DNA from: CALCHA01 sp035548175
Lineage (GTDB): Bacteria; Planctomycetota; Phycisphaerae; WQYP01
Direction: 5' to 3'
Assembly (NCBI GenBank): GCA_035548175.1
Contig: DASZTO010000034.1
Span: 5,811-69,810, forward strand
Length of the DNA stretch: 64,000 nt
Shown here in pieces: positions 6,992 to 16,450 of the stretch. The position numbers and the translations under genes are program-made. A model generated the notes under the pieces. That model searched no databases. It saw nothing but the letters and a program-made list of their open reading frames with translations, and was not told where the DNA came from. Numbering within the stretch: position 1 is the first letter of the stretch; every line of letters starts with the position of its first letter.

Positions 6992-8791
6992 GTGGCGGTG
7001 TCGGTGAGTCAGGTTCGGGAGATTTTTGCGCGGGCGGTGGAAGTGCCGGCGGAAAAGCGTGCGGCGCTGGTGGCGGAGTTGTGCGGCGGGGATGCGGAGC
7101 TGCGCGAGGCGGTGGAAAGTTTGCTGGAGGCGCATGAGCGGGCGGGGGAGTTTCTGGGGGCGCCGGAGATTGGGCCGGGGCAATTGCCTGCGGAGGAGCG
7201 GTTGCTGGCGGGGGAGATGGTGGGGAACTATCGGCTGGTGCGCGTGATCGGGGAGGGCGGGTATGGGACGGTGTATCTGGCGGAGGAGCAGTTGCCCGGC
7301 GGCGAAAAGCTGCGCGTGGCGCTCAAGGTCATCAAGGCCGGGATGGACACGCGGCAGGTGATTGCGCGCTTTGAATTGGAGCGCAAGGCGTTGGCGCTGA
7401 TGGATCATCCGCATATCGCGCGGGTGCTGGATGCGGGGACGACGGAGGGCGGGCGGCCGTACTTTGTGATGGAGCTGGTGGAGGGGATGGCGATTACGGA
7501 TGAAGCGCGCGAGCGGCGGCTGACTCTGCGGCAGCGGTTGGAGCTGTTCGCCGATGTGTGCGATGCGGTGAGCCATGCGCATCAGAAGGGGATCATTCAT
7601 CGGGATTTGAAGCCGGGGAATGTGCTGGTGATGCGGCGTCCGGGCGAAGAACGGGCGGTCGTGAAGGTGATCGACTTCGGCGTGGCCAAGGCGTTGTGGT
7701 CGGATGAGGAAGCCGATCTGCGCACGACGCGCACGCAAGGCGCGGCGGGGGCCGGCGGCGCGGCGTTCGTCGGCACGCCGCAATACATGAGCCCCGAGCA
7801 GGCCCGCAAGCCCGGGGGAGATATCGACGCGCGCACGGATGTCTATTCACTGGGCGTGGTGCTCTACGAGCTGATCACCGGCGCGGCGCCGCTCGATCCG
7901 GTGGCGCTGCGAATGGTCGGCTTCTGCGAAATGCACCGTCTTGTGCGCGAAGTGGACCCGGTGCCGCCAAGCGTGCGCCTGCGGCAATTGAGCGACACGC
8001 TGCTCGCCGGATCGCCCCGCCACGCGCGCGAGGTGCGCGAGATGGCGCGAGAGGCGGCCGGCGAGGTGGACTGGATCGTCACCAAAGCGATGGAGAAGGA
8101 GCGTTCCCGCCGCTATGAGAGCGCGGCCGCGCTGGCGGCGGACCTGCGCGGGTTTCTGGCGGGAGAAGCGGTCGCCGCCGGACCGGTTTCGTCAGGCTAT
8201 CGGGCGCGGCGGTTCGTCTGGCGCAAACGCCGTGCGGTCGCGGCGCTGATAGCGGCGATGATGACGGGCGCGGCGGTGTGGCTTGGGGTGGCGATGTGGA
8301 ATCGCACCCGTGCGGCCGTCGCCGGTGCGCCGCCGTCGCTGGCGGAGCTGCGTCTCGTGCCGGGGCTGGTGGCGCGGGTCTACCAGGGATCGTCGCGCCA
8401 GAGCCTCGTGACCACGCGGATCGATGCGCAGATCGACACCTTCTGGCGGCGCGGAACCTCGCCGGCCGCCGGGATCATCCCGCCGCACTATTCCATGGAA
8501 TGGACCGGCGTGCTGGTGGCGCCGGCGGAAGGCGTGCGCGCCATCGGCATCAACGTGGATGATCACGGCCGGCTGCTGATCGACGGCGCCGAGGTGGCGG
8601 CGGTGACCCGGCCGGGACAGCGCCTGTCGCCTGTGGCGCTCTCGCCCGGGCGGCATCGGCTGACGATGGACTATGGAAATGTGACGGCGGAAGGACACGC
8701 GAACTTGCTATGGCAGCTTCCGGGGAAGCAACTGGAGCCGGTGCCTGCGGGGGCGTTGTTTCATGAGGCGGGCGCGGCGACGGAACCGTGA
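6992..8791 (+). CDS. Membrane Ser/Thr protein kinase with C-terminal PA14-like domain
   Basis: A 599-residue Hanks-type kinase. GEGGYGTVY (about residues 86-94), the ALKVIK lysine near 112, HRDLKPGN near 201 and DFG at 228 show an active catalytic core; the activation segment ends in FVGTPQYMSPEQ. A transmembrane helix (ALIAAMMTGAAVWLGVAMW, about 414-432) leads to an outer domain of about 150 residues (HYSMEWTGVLVAP, GINVDDHGRLLIDG, LSPGRHRLTMDYG), the pattern of PA14 beta-barrels, often carbohydrate-binding. Start GTG 6992 follows GAGGAG; a nearby ATG at 6987 is out of frame. Set between sigma factor and xylanase genes, it is a candidate sugar sensor. Confidence 0.9.
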   Translation: MAVSVSQVREIFARAVEVPAEKRAALVAELCGGDAELREAVESLLEAHERAGEFLGAPEIGPGQLPAEERLLAGEMVGNYRLVRVIGEGGYGTVYLAEEQLPGGEKLRVALKVIKAGMDTRQVIARFELERKALALMDHPHIARVLDAGTTEGGRPYFVMELVEGMAITDEARERRLTLRQRLELFADVCDAVSHAHQKGIIHRDLKPGNVLVMRRPGEERAVVKVIDFGVAKALWSDEEADLRTTRTQGAAGAGGAAFVGTPQYMSPEQARKPGGDIDARTDVYSLGVVLYELITGAAPLDPVALRMVGFCEMHRLVREVDPVPPSVRLRQLSDTLLAGSPRHAREVREMAREAAGEVDWIVTKAMEKERSRRYESAAALAADLRGFLAGEAVAAGPVSSGYRARRFVWRKRRAVAALIAAMMTGAAVWLGVAMWNRTRAAVAGAPPSLAELRLVPGLVARVYQGSSRQSLVTTRIDAQIDTFWRRGTSPAAGIIPPHYSMEWTGVLVAPAEGVRAIGINVDDHGRLLIDGAEVAAVTRPGQRLSPVALSPGRHRLTMDYGNVTAEGHANLLWQLPGKQLEPVPAGALFHEAGAATEP

Positions 8792-8856
8792 CATTTGCGT
8801 GTGGGTGAAGGGGCGGGTATGTACGCGCTTTTCGGCGGTTCCTTTTGGGAGCGGTG

Positions 8857-10134
8857 ATGGACAGCGCGGGCGAGCGACGTGGAATATGGGCGTGGGTGGG
8901 AATGCTGTTGATGGCGGCGATGGCTTGGATGGCGGGGGGATGTGCGGCTTTCGATAGAGATGCGTGGAAGCGCACGGCGGATGCGGATATCGCGCGGTAT
9001 CGGCAGCGGGATGCGAATGTGTCGCTCGTGGATGCGGCCGGGATGCCGCTGGCGGGGGTGCGGTTGACGATTCGGCAGAGGGCGAAGAGTTTTCCGTTTG
9101 GGTCGGCGATCAGCGGGGGGTTTTTGCGGAATGCCAAGTGGCAGGAGGAGTTCAAGGAGCATTTCAACTGGGCGGTGTTTGAGAATGAGACGAAGTGGTA
9201 TTCGAATGAGCCGGCGCAGGGGCGGGTGAATTATCGGCAGGCGGATGCGCTGGCGGCGTGGTGCGAGGCGAACGGGGTGAAGGTGCGGGGGCATTGTATT
9301 TATTGGGCGGTGGACAAGTGGCAGCAGGCGTGGCTGGCGGCGCTGGATGCGGAGGACCTGCGGGCGGCGGTGGAGCGGCGGATGGAGGTGGTGACGCATT
9401 TTGCGGGGCGCGTGCAAAGCTGGGATGTGGATAATGAGATGCTGCATGGGAGTTTTTTCGCGGATCGGCTGGGAGCGGGGATTCGGCCGTGGATGTTTGA
9501 GCGGGCGCACGCGCTCGATTCGGGTGTGCAGCTTTTCACGAACGATTACAACATTTTGAGCGTGGATCAGTCGTTCAAGCGCGTGCAAACCCAGGCCTAT
9601 GCCGAGCAGATTCGCGGGCTGCTCAAGCAAGGCGCGCCGATCACCGGCATCGGCGTGCAGGGGCATCTGTGGACGGAGGACATCCTGAAACACCCCGAGG
9701 TGATCCGGCAGCGGCTGGACCTGCTGGCCAAACTCGGGCTGCCGATCTGGATCACGGAGTTTGATGTGGCGGACGCCGATCCGCGCGTGCGGGCGGACAA
9801 GCTGGAGCTGATTTATCGCACGGCGTACAGCGATCCGGCGGTGCAGGGAATCATGATGTGGGTGTTCTGGGCGGGGAATTCCTGGCGCGGGGCGAACGCG
9901 GCGCTCTTCGATCAGGATTGGAACATCAACGAAGAGGGCCGGCGGTTCGAAAGCCTGATGAAGGAATGGAGCACCTCCGTCAGCGTCACCACCGGGAGCG
10001 ATGGGCGCTGCGCGTTTCGCGGATTTCACGGAACCTATCATGTCGAGCGAGCCGACACGGGGGCGCCGGTCGGGGATTTTGAGTTGCGGCCCGGCGCGGG
10101 TGCGCAGGTCATTCGCCTGGTGCAGCCTTCGTGA
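8857..10134 (+). CDS. Glycoside hydrolase family 10 endo-xylanase, lipoprotein-like
   Basis: GH10 enzymes cleave the beta-1,4-xylan backbone with retention. Start ATG 8857 follows GGGAG; an in-frame TTG at 8845 is less likely. The N-terminus is a lipoprotein signal (hydrophobic stretch ending MAGGC), so the enzyme is probably anchored in a membrane. The GH10 barrel shows HCIYWAVDKW, the acid/base glutamate E194 in WDVDNEML, the HLWTE segment and the nucleophile E301 in WITEFDV, followed by MMWVFW. A short C-terminal beta domain (ending PGAGAQVIRL) resembles that of plant-type GH10 proteins. The GH115 start follows 17 bases after its stop. Confidence 0.92.
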   Translation: MDSAGERRGIWAWVGMLLMAAMAWMAGGCAAFDRDAWKRTADADIARYRQRDANVSLVDAAGMPLAGVRLTIRQRAKSFPFGSAISGGFLRNAKWQEEFKEHFNWAVFENETKWYSNEPAQGRVNYRQADALAAWCEANGVKVRGHCIYWAVDKWQQAWLAALDAEDLRAAVERRMEVVTHFAGRVQSWDVDNEMLHGSFFADRLGAGIRPWMFERAHALDSGVQLFTNDYNILSVDQSFKRVQTQAYAEQIRGLLKQGAPITGIGVQGHLWTEDILKHPEVIRQRLDLLAKLGLPIWITEFDVADADPRVRADKLELIYRTAYSDPAVQGIMMWVFWAGNSWRGANAALFDQDWNINEEGRRFESLMKEWSTSVSVTTGSDGRCAFRGFHGTYHVERADTGAPVGDFELRPGAGAQVIRLVQPS

Positions 10135-10151
10135 GCGGCAAGGAGATTGAT

Positions 10152-13085
10152 ATGGTGCGGCGGATGATCGGCGTGCTGGCGGTGCTGCTGTTCGTGCGGA
10201 TGTCGGCGGCGGCGATCGATCCGCTGGCCGCGACGCCTTACGTGGAGACCGCCGCAAGCGCTGGAAGTTTTCCGCTGGTCGCCAACGGCACCGCGGCGAC
10301 GCTGGCGGTCGATGCGCAGGACTGGCCCGGCGTCCTGCGTGCGGCGGGAGATTTGCGGTCCGATGTGAAACGCGTCACGGCGCGCAATGCCTCACTTGTG
10401 AACAAGATCGAGGGGGCCGGGCGGACGGTCGTGATCATCGGCACGGCGGGAAAGAGCGCTCTGCTGGATGCCCTCGCCAAGGCGGGGAAAGTCGATTTGT
10501 CGCCATTGAAGGGGAAGTGGGAATCGTTCTTCATTCAGGTGGTGAGCGATCCGATGCCCGGCGTGGCGAGCGCGCTGGTGATTGCGGGGAGCGACAAGCG
10601 CGGGACGATTTATGGGATTTATGATGTGAGCGAGAACATCGGGGTTTCGCCGTGGTATTGGTGGGCGGATGTGACGCCGCGGCATCAGGACTCGCTGTTT
10701 GTGAAGGCGGGGATTTATCGGCAGGGGGAGCCGTCGGTGAAATATCGCGGGATTTTCATCAACGATGAGGCGCCGGATTTGTCTAATTGGGTGAAGGAGA
10801 AATACGGGACGGTGGCGGGGATGCCGAACGTGGCGAATTATAATCACGAATTTTACGCGCATGTGTTTGAGCTGATTTTGCGGCTCAAGGGAAACTATCT
10901 ATGGCCGGCGATGTGGAACAACGCGTTCAACGAGGATGATCCGGAGAATCCGAAGCTGGCGGATGAATATGGCATCGTGATGGGGACTTCGCACCAGGAG
11001 CCGATGCTGCGGGCGCAGAAGGAGTGGGATCGCCGGCATCGGCAAAGCTGGAATTACTACACGGATGCGGCGACGCTGCAGGAATTCTGGAAGGAGGGGG
11101 TGGTGCGGAATAAGGATTACGAGAGCATCCTGACGATCGGGCTGCGCGGGGCGAATGACACGCCGATGATTCCCGGCGGGACGCGCGAGCAGTCGATGGC
11201 GCTGTTGAAGGAGATCATCGGGGCGCAGCGGAAGATTATTGCGGAGACGTTGAATCCGGATCCGGCGAAGGTGCCGCAGTTGTGGTGTCCGTACAAGGAG
11301 GTGCTGGATTATTACGACGCGGGTTTTCGTGTGCCGGACGATGTGACGATTTTGTGGACGGACGACAACTGGGGGAACATTCGGCGATTACCGACGGCGG
11401 AGGAGCGGGGCCGCGCGGGCGGGGCGGGGATTTATTATCACTTCGATTACGTGGGCGGGCCGCGGAATTACAAGTGGGTGAACACGAATCCGCTGCCGAA
11501 GATTTGGGAGGAGATGACGCGGGCGAAGGCGTATGGGGCGGATCGGATTTGGATTGTGAACGTGGGGCATTTGAAGGGGCTGGAGTTGCCGCTGGATTAC
11601 TTCATGCACCTGGCGTGGGATGGCGGGGCGTGGACGAATGAGAACATTGACGATTTCACGCGGCGGTGGGCGGAGCGGGAATTCGGAGCGGAGTATGCGG
11701 GGGAGATCGCGGATATTTTGACGAAGGAGACGCAGTACAACGGGCGGCGGAAGCCGGAGCTTTTGGAACCCGGAACATATAGTTTAGTGAATTATGATGA
11801 AGCGGATCGGGTGGCAGGGGATTTTGATTCTTTAGAGAAGCGGGCGGAGGCGGTGTATGCGAAGTTGCCGGACCAGGAGCGGGATGCGTTCTATGAGATC
11901 GTGCTGTTTCCGGTGAAGGCGTGCGCGCAGGTGAATGCGCTGTATGTGGCGGCGGGGAAGAACGCGTTGTATGCACAGCAGGGGCGGGCGAGCGCGAATG
12001 ACTGGGCGGCGAAGACCCGGGCGCTGTTTCAGGCGGATGCGGACCTGATGGACGAATACAACCACAAGCTGGGCGGCGGGCGGTGGGATCATTTTATGGA
12101 TCAGGTGCATATCGGGTATCGGAGCTGGCAGGATCCGCCGCGGAATGTGATGCCGGCGGTGCGTGAGATGGAGGTGCCGGCGGACCCGGCGATGGGGATT
12201 GCGGTGGAGGGGTCGGCGGAGAGTTGGCCGAAGGATGAGGGGGCGGGGCCGGCGTTAGCGCGGATGGATGTGTTTAACAAGCAGCGGCGGTTTGTGGATG
12301 TTTTCAATCGGGGGCGCGGGGAGTTTTCATTTACGGCCACGGGATCGGAGCCGTGGATCACGGTTTCGCCAGCGGGGGGAACGGTGACGGCGGAGACGCG
12401 GGTGAGGGTGGGTGTGGATTGGAGCAAAGCGCCGGCGGGCGTGTCGAGCGGGGAGGTGCGGATCGCGGGGGCGGGCAAGAGCGTGGCTGTGAAGGTGGAG
12501 GCGTTTCGGCCGGAGGATGGGGGCGTGACGCCGGCGAATCTGGAGGGGTTTGTCGAGGGAGACGGGGTGGTGTCGATGGAGGCGGCGGATTTTACGCGCA
12601 ACGTGGCGGCGGGTTTGGCGAAGTGGGCGAAGATTGAGGATTATGGTCGGACGGGCGCGGGGATGACGATTTTGCCGGTGACTGCGGGCAGCGTGACGCC
12701 AGGAGTTGGGGGGCCTTGCCTTGAGTACAAGATGTATTTGTTTGATGGGGGGAATGTGGCGTTGCATGCGCTGCTGGGGCCGACGTTGAATGTGGATCCG
12801 GAGCGCGGGGTGCGGGTGGCGTTTTCGTGGGATGGGGATTCGCCGGAGATCGTGGATGCGGTGCCGAAGGGATACAACGCGCAGAACGGGAATCGGGATT
12901 GGGAGAAGGTGGTGAAGGACAATTGCCGGGAGGTGGTGTGGAAGCATGCGGTTGCTGGCGGCGGCTATCACACGTTGAAGGTGTGGATGGTGGATCCGGG
13001 CGTTGTGGTGGAGAAGCTGGTGGTGGATTGCGGTGGGATGAAGCCGAGTTATTTGGGACCGCCGGAGAGTTTTCGACGGCGGTAA
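10152..13085 (+). CDS. Glycoside hydrolase family 115 (xylan alpha-1,2-glucuronidase-like)
   Basis: GH115 enzymes remove (4-O-methyl-)glucuronic acid side chains from xylan, including internal ones. Start ATG 10152 follows AAGGAG at 10140-10145; GTG 10131, which overlaps the GH10 stop, is the alternative. A signal peptide (VLAVLLFVRMSAAA) implies export. The core carries the family signatures RGIFINDEAPDLSNW, LKGNYLWPAMWNNAFNEDDP, GIVMGTSHQEPM, WTDDNWGNIRRLP and a distal beta-rich C-terminal domain ending KVWMVDPGVVVEKLVVD. At 977 residues it has the usual length. With GH10 it forms a xylan backbone and side-chain pair; the product glucuronate fits the transporter upstream. Confidence 0.92.
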   Translation: MVRRMIGVLAVLLFVRMSAAAIDPLAATPYVETAASAGSFPLVANGTAATLAVDAQDWPGVLRAAGDLRSDVKRVTARNASLVNKIEGAGRTVVIIGTAGKSALLDALAKAGKVDLSPLKGKWESFFIQVVSDPMPGVASALVIAGSDKRGTIYGIYDVSENIGVSPWYWWADVTPRHQDSLFVKAGIYRQGEPSVKYRGIFINDEAPDLSNWVKEKYGTVAGMPNVANYNHEFYAHVFELILRLKGNYLWPAMWNNAFNEDDPENPKLADEYGIVMGTSHQEPMLRAQKEWDRRHRQSWNYYTDAATLQEFWKEGVVRNKDYESILTIGLRGANDTPMIPGGTREQSMALLKEIIGAQRKIIAETLNPDPAKVPQLWCPYKEVLDYYDAGFRVPDDVTILWTDDNWGNIRRLPTAEERGRAGGAGIYYHFDYVGGPRNYKWVNTNPLPKIWEEMTRAKAYGADRIWIVNVGHLKGLELPLDYFMHLAWDGGAWTNENIDDFTRRWAEREFGAEYAGEIADILTKETQYNGRRKPELLEPGTYSLVNYDEADRVAGDFDSLEKRAEAVYAKLPDQERDAFYEIVLFPVKACAQVNALYVAAGKNALYAQQGRASANDWAAKTRALFQADADLMDEYNHKLGGGRWDHFMDQVHIGYRSWQDPPRNVMPAVREMEVPADPAMGIAVEGSAESWPKDEGAGPALARMDVFNKQRRFVDVFNRGRGEFSFTATGSEPWITVSPAGGTVTAETRVRVGVDWSKAPAGVSSGEVRIAGAGKSVAVKVEAFRPEDGGVTPANLEGFVEGDGVVSMEAADFTRNVAAGLAKWAKIEDYGRTGAGMTILPVTAGSVTPGVGGPCLEYKMYLFDGGNVALHALLGPTLNVDPERGVRVAFSWDGDSPEIVDAVPKGYNAQNGNRDWEKVVKDNCREVVWKHAVAGGGYHTLKVWMVDPGVVVEKLVVDCGGMKPSYLGPPESFRRR

Positions 13086-13120
13086 ATGGCCACGAAAAAC
13101 ACGAAGTGCACGAAACGATT
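13083..13120 (+). repeat. Dispersed repeat fragment (block C) at the GH115 stop codon
   Basis: The GH115 stop TAA is itself the first triplet of the block C words TAAATGGCCACGAAAAACAC and following GAAGTGCACGAAACG. This matches 4099-4130, 55500-55530 (reverse) and 62420-62446 (reverse). It lacks blocks D-G. Confidence 0.75.
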
Positions 13121-13122
13121 TT

Positions 13123-13201
13123 AAAACCACGGAGAGCACGGAGTGCACGGAGGAGGGAAAGTTGATGGAAGTTCCGTGTGCTTCGTGTGCTCCGTGGTTT
13201 T
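13123..13201. terminator. Long imperfect hairpin between convergent genes
   Basis: Left arm AAAACCACGGAGAGCACGGA (from 13123) pairs with right arm TCCGTGTGCTTCGTGTGCTC followed by CGTGGTTTT (13173-13201), about 28 bases per arm with a few mismatches and a 22-base loop. Both arms are made of the CACGGAG words of repeat block A in opposite orientation. The right arm ends in TTTT on the plus strand and the left begins AAAA, so it could terminate GH115 and the sugar kinase from both sides. Confidence 0.5.
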
Positions 13202-13267
13202 GATTTGGGTTTTGGGACGGCCTTGGGGACGTATTTGGTTGTCAGAGAACGGGTGAGGTTGGGCGCG

Positions 13268-14716
13268 TCACACGGGTTGGCCTTGCCAGCCGCGGGGGCC
13301 GAAGGCGTAGCGGCGTGCGCCGAATTCGACGGCGCCGGGGCTGGTGCCTTCGAAGAGGTCGGGCATGGCGCCGACGCGGCGGGAGTAATCGACGGCGATT
13401 TGGGGGATGTGCTGGGCGAGTGCGGCAAGTTCGCCGAAGACGGCGACGGTGCCGCCGGTGCCGCCGCCAGTGATTTTGGCGCCATAGAGGCCGGACTGGG
13501 GGCCGCGTTTTTTGACGGCGTCGACGAGGAAATCGACTTCGGGCACGGAAAGGTGGCAGTTGTTTTTGTAGCTGTCATGGGCGCCGAACATGAACTGGCC
13601 GGCCTGGATGAGGGCGGGTTTGTCGCCCTTGGCGGCGCGGCGGAGGGCGTCCATGAAGCCCAGGACGCGCTCGTTTTCCTCGATGGGATGGCGCGTGGGG
13701 CCGGCGACGCGGTAGGTGGCGTCGGGGTGGATGGTGGTGACGGGATCGTCGTGGGTTTTGTGTTCGGCGAGGAAGCGCGAGCCGAGGATGGTTTCGGGGA
13801 GCTCGGGGGCGTATTCGGCGAATTCGGCGGAGGAGAGTTCGGTGAGGTAGGTGATGGGGGAGCGGCCGGTTTTGGCGCGGGCGGCGTTGATGAGTTTTTT
13901 GCCGATGAAAGCGCCGATGCGGACATCGGCGTAGGGATTGGCGGCGACGGAGTGGCGGACCATGGAGTTGATGCCGACGAAGCCCGCGCCGGGGGGAATT
14001 TCGACATCGCCGAGGACCTGTCCGGGGCGGCAGAGGATGTGGAGGAGTTTGCCCTGGCGGCCGGAGGTGATGGCGGTCTGGTCCATGATGCCGCAGGGAG
14101 CGCCGACGACGTGGTTTTCGGCCATTTGACCGAGGCGTGCGAGGCGCGGGGCGTCGAGGTTGAGGCCGAGGTAGGCGTTGAGGCAGGCGAGGGTGCCGAT
14201 TTCGACTGCGGCGGAGGAACCAATGCCGACGTTCATGGGGACGGCGGAAAGCAGGAGCATGGAGAAGCCGTAGGGGATGGTGATCGATTCCTCTTTGAGG
14301 AGGGTGAAGATGGAGCCGCCGATGTAGGCGGCCCAGTTGACGAGGGGGTTGGCGTGGCAGAGGTCGCGGACATCGGCGTAGGAGGCGAGGGTGTCGCCGG
14401 AGGCGAGGTAGGAGAGGGGGATGCGAGTTTCGACGGGCAGGGATTTTTTCTGCGGCTGGCCGATCTGAAGGGTGCGGAGGCGGAGGGTGGAATCGGTGCG
14501 GGGCTGGAGGGCGATGAGCATACCGCGGCCGAGGACGGCTTCGCAGACGTTGGCGCCGGAGTAATCGGCGATGCCGCCCATGACGTCGAGGCGTGCGGGG
14601 ACGCGTGCAGTCCAGATTTGGCCGGAGTTGAAGAAAGAGGCGAGGCCGGTGGGATCGGCGTTGGGTTTTTTGAGGAGAGATTCGAATTCGAGGACTTCGG
14701 GGGGGAGTGTGGTCAT
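13268..14716 (-). CDS. GHMP-family sugar kinase (galactokinase / L-arabinokinase-like)
   Basis: GHMP kinases phosphorylate small sugars at C1 or similar positions. The 482-residue protein has ARVPARLDVMGGIADYSG near 43-60, the sugar-binding motif that is almost the same as in the kinase half of plant L-arabinokinases, the phosphate loop PMNVGIGSSAAVEIGTL, and the C-terminal ITGGGTGGTVAVFG motif. Start ATG 14716 (MTTLPPEVLEF) was chosen over the frame start at 14854, because the extra residues come from a word repeat. The gene converges on the GH10/GH115 operon, so salvage of arabinose or galactose from hemicellulose is plausible; the substrate is unproven. Confidence 0.8.
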   Translation of the reverse strand: MTTLPPEVLEFESLLKKPNADPTGLASFFNSGQIWTARVPARLDVMGGIADYSGANVCEAVLGRGMLIALQPRTDSTLRLRTLQIGQPQKKSLPVETRIPLSYLASGDTLASYADVRDLCHANPLVNWAAYIGGSIFTLLKEESITIPYGFSMLLLSAVPMNVGIGSSAAVEIGTLACLNAYLGLNLDAPRLARLGQMAENHVVGAPCGIMDQTAITSGRQGKLLHILCRPGQVLGDVEIPPGAGFVGINSMVRHSVAANPYADVRIGAFIGKKLINAARAKTGRSPITYLTELSSAEFAEYAPELPETILGSRFLAEHKTHDDPVTTIHPDATYRVAGPTRHPIEENERVLGFMDALRRAAKGDKPALIQAGQFMFGAHDSYKNNCHLSVPEVDFLVDAVKKRGPQSGLYGAKITGGGTGGTVAVFGELAALAQHIPQIAVDYSRRVGAMPDLFEGTSPGAVEFGARRYAFGPRGWQGQPV

Positions 14717-15215
14717 GCGGGGCCTTTCGTGGTGGGCGGTGGGGTCGTCATGTCGTGAAGTCGTTAAATCGTCGCGTCGTGAAGTCAGCGGATCGTGTGG
14801 GTGGCGATTGTAATCCGGGGTTGCGGGGGCGGGGAGGGGGGCGGATTTCGACATCTTGCGGATGAGGTCGGAAACAGATGTGGCGAGAGGCCAGACGAAA
14901 CACGAAGGATGATGGGGCGAAGCGAAGAGCGGGAGACAGGGCGGCTGTGCCGGCGTCCAATGATCGCTGAAAATATATCTGGGAAGAGGGGCGGGTTTCA
15001 GAGGGGCTGGCGTATTCTCGCCGGCGCCTTCGTGGTCTTGGTTCGAGCGTGGATGTTGCCGCGCTTTGCCGGAAGTAGGGAAGGACTGTCACAGTGGTGG
15101 ATCGAGAGGTGGTGGAAGTGGCGGGGAGCATGCATGGTGCTGTGGTGGGTATTTGATTTCCGGGTGGGCGGTTCATTCAATGGGGGTATCTGGTGCATTT
15201 CTGAAGGAGAGTTTT
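14717..15215. other. Gene-free spacer between sugar kinase and hemerythrin genes
   Basis: About 500 bases without a credible gene between divergent starts. Bases 14744-14787 hold a short imperfect tandem repeat of GTCGTGAAGTCG-type words. Bases 14890-14935 carry a GACGAAACACGAAGGATG stretch related to the dispersed repeat. An A/T-rich patch (AAAATATATC near 14970) may be part of a promoter. Nothing else was identified. Confidence 0.5.
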
Positions 15216-15758
15216 ATGCCGGTGTCTTTGGGAGCGCGTGGGCAGGCGAGTTTTGAGCAGCCGTTGGAGTTGTTGCAGGACTGTCATCGGCGGATCGAGC
15301 ATTTTCTGGGGGTTCTGTTGCGGGTGGTGGAGGAATCGGTGGATGGCGTGCTGGATGTGCCGCATCGGGAGGCGCTGCAAGCGGCGCTGAAATATTTTCG
15401 GGAAGCGGCGCCGCGGCACACGATGGATGAGGAGGAGTCTCTGTTTCCGCGGCTGCGGGCGTGCGGGGGCGAGGAGGTTCATGCGGCGCTGGCGCGGGTG
15501 GAGGCGTTGGAGGCGGATCATGTGCTTGCGGACGGCTTGCACCGGGAGGTGGATGCGCTGGCGGAGCGGTGGTTGCGGGAAGGGCGGTTGCCGGCGGAGG
15601 GGCGCGCGGAGATGCGGGAGCGGCTGGCGGCGCTGCGGGAGCTTTACCGGGGGCATCTGGAGGTGGAGGATCGGGAGATTTTTCCGCTGGCGGGCAAGGC
15701 GTTGACGGCGGAGGAGCTGGCGAGCGTGGGGCGGGAGATGAAGGCGCGGCGGGGGTGA
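15216..15758 (+). CDS. Hemerythrin-like HHE domain protein
   Basis: A 180-residue four-helix-bundle protein that probably binds a di-iron centre for O2/NO or oxidative stress responses. Metal ligands expected in the family are visible as LLQDCHRRIEHFL near 22-34, PRHTMDEEESLFPRL near 69-83, LEADHVLADGLHREVD near 101-116 and YRGHLEVEDREIFPLA near 147-162. Start ATG 15216 follows AAGGAGA at 15204-15210; upstream in-frame starts would add residues without homology. It stands alone between spacers, so no operon context helps. Confidence 0.85.
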   Translation: MPVSLGARGQASFEQPLELLQDCHRRIEHFLGVLLRVVEESVDGVLDVPHREALQAALKYFREAAPRHTMDEEESLFPRLRACGGEEVHAALARVEALEADHVLADGLHREVDALAERWLREGRLPAEGRAEMRERLAALRELYRGHLEVEDREIFPLAGKALTAEELASVGREMKARRG

Positions 15759-15787
15759 AGGGACTTGCGCGTAGCTGTGGCATTTGG

Positions 15788-15850
15788 ACGGGGAGTGGCC
15801 GCTGATGGACGCGTATGGATGCCGATGCTTGGATTTTTTGCGGGGAAATT
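15788..15850 (+). repeat. Dispersed repeat fragment (block F/G)
   Basis: GTGGCCGCTGATGGACGCGT, ATGGATGCCGATGCTTGGAT and the following GCGGGGAAATTTGG match block F and the start of block G of the full-length repeat at 4205-4262, shortly after the hemerythrin stop codon and in the sense of that gene. Blocks A-E are absent. Confidence 0.6.
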
Positions 15851-15877
15851 TGGACGTGTGGCGTTGGGTAGCGGGTG

Positions 15878-16450
15878 TTATTGGGTGGTGATGATGAGGG
15901 TGGATTGGGGGGAGGCGGGGTCGGGTTGGGCGAGGCCTTTTTCGGTGAGGGTGGTGAGGGTGTCGCGGGCGGTTTGGGTGGAGTGGCCGCTGGAGACGAG
16001 GTCGCTGAGGGAGAGGCGTCCGCCGTGGGATTTCGCGAGTTCGATGGATTGGGGGATGGGGAGGGTCATGTAGTCGGGGAATTCCCAGAGATTTTTGCGG
16101 AGTTCGGTCCAGCGTTGGGAGGCGATGCCTTTTTTGGAGAGGGCCTGGAGGGTGCGGAGTGCGAGGTCGGGGTCGATGTCGAGGGCGGTGGCGGTTTCGC
16201 TGAGGGTGAGCAGGCCGTGGCGGGCTTCGGCGAGGCGCATGACTTCTTGCGTGGGAAGGGTGCGGGAGCGGCGGAAGAGTTCAGCGAGCTGGAGCAGAGC
16301 GAGGCCAGAGCAGATGAGGCCGGCGATGGCGGCTTCATGGGCGGAGTGATCGGAGGCGAGGTGAAAGAGGGATGGCGCGAGGAGGGCGAGGCCGATGACG
16401 AGGAGGGTGAGTGCGCCGGAGAGGGTGTAGGGTTTTCGGGAGCGGGGCAT
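15878..16450 (-). CDS. Membrane protein with two winged-helix-like repeats, function unknown
   Basis: A 190-residue protein. Start ATG 16450 (MPRSRKPYTLSG) is chosen because it leads straight into two hydrophobic helices (LSGALTLLVIGLALLAPSLF and AAIAGLICSGLALLQLAELF); the longer frame starts in low-quality sequence. After the helices come two similar segments, each reading like a small winged helix: EVMRLAEARHGLLTLSETATAL with DPDLALRTLQALSKKG, and SIELAKSHGGRLSLSDLVSS with TQTARDTLTTLTEKG. A membrane-bound DNA- or protein-binding role is possible; the family is not recognised. Confidence 0.6.
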   Translation of the reverse strand: MPRSRKPYTLSGALTLLVIGLALLAPSLFHLASDHSAHEAAIAGLICSGLALLQLAELFRRSRTLPTQEVMRLAEARHGLLTLSETATALDIDPDLALRTLQALSKKGIASQRWTELRKNLWEFPDYMTLPIPQSIELAKSHGGRLSLSDLVSSGHSTQTARDTLTTLTEKGLAQPDPASPQSTLIITTQ

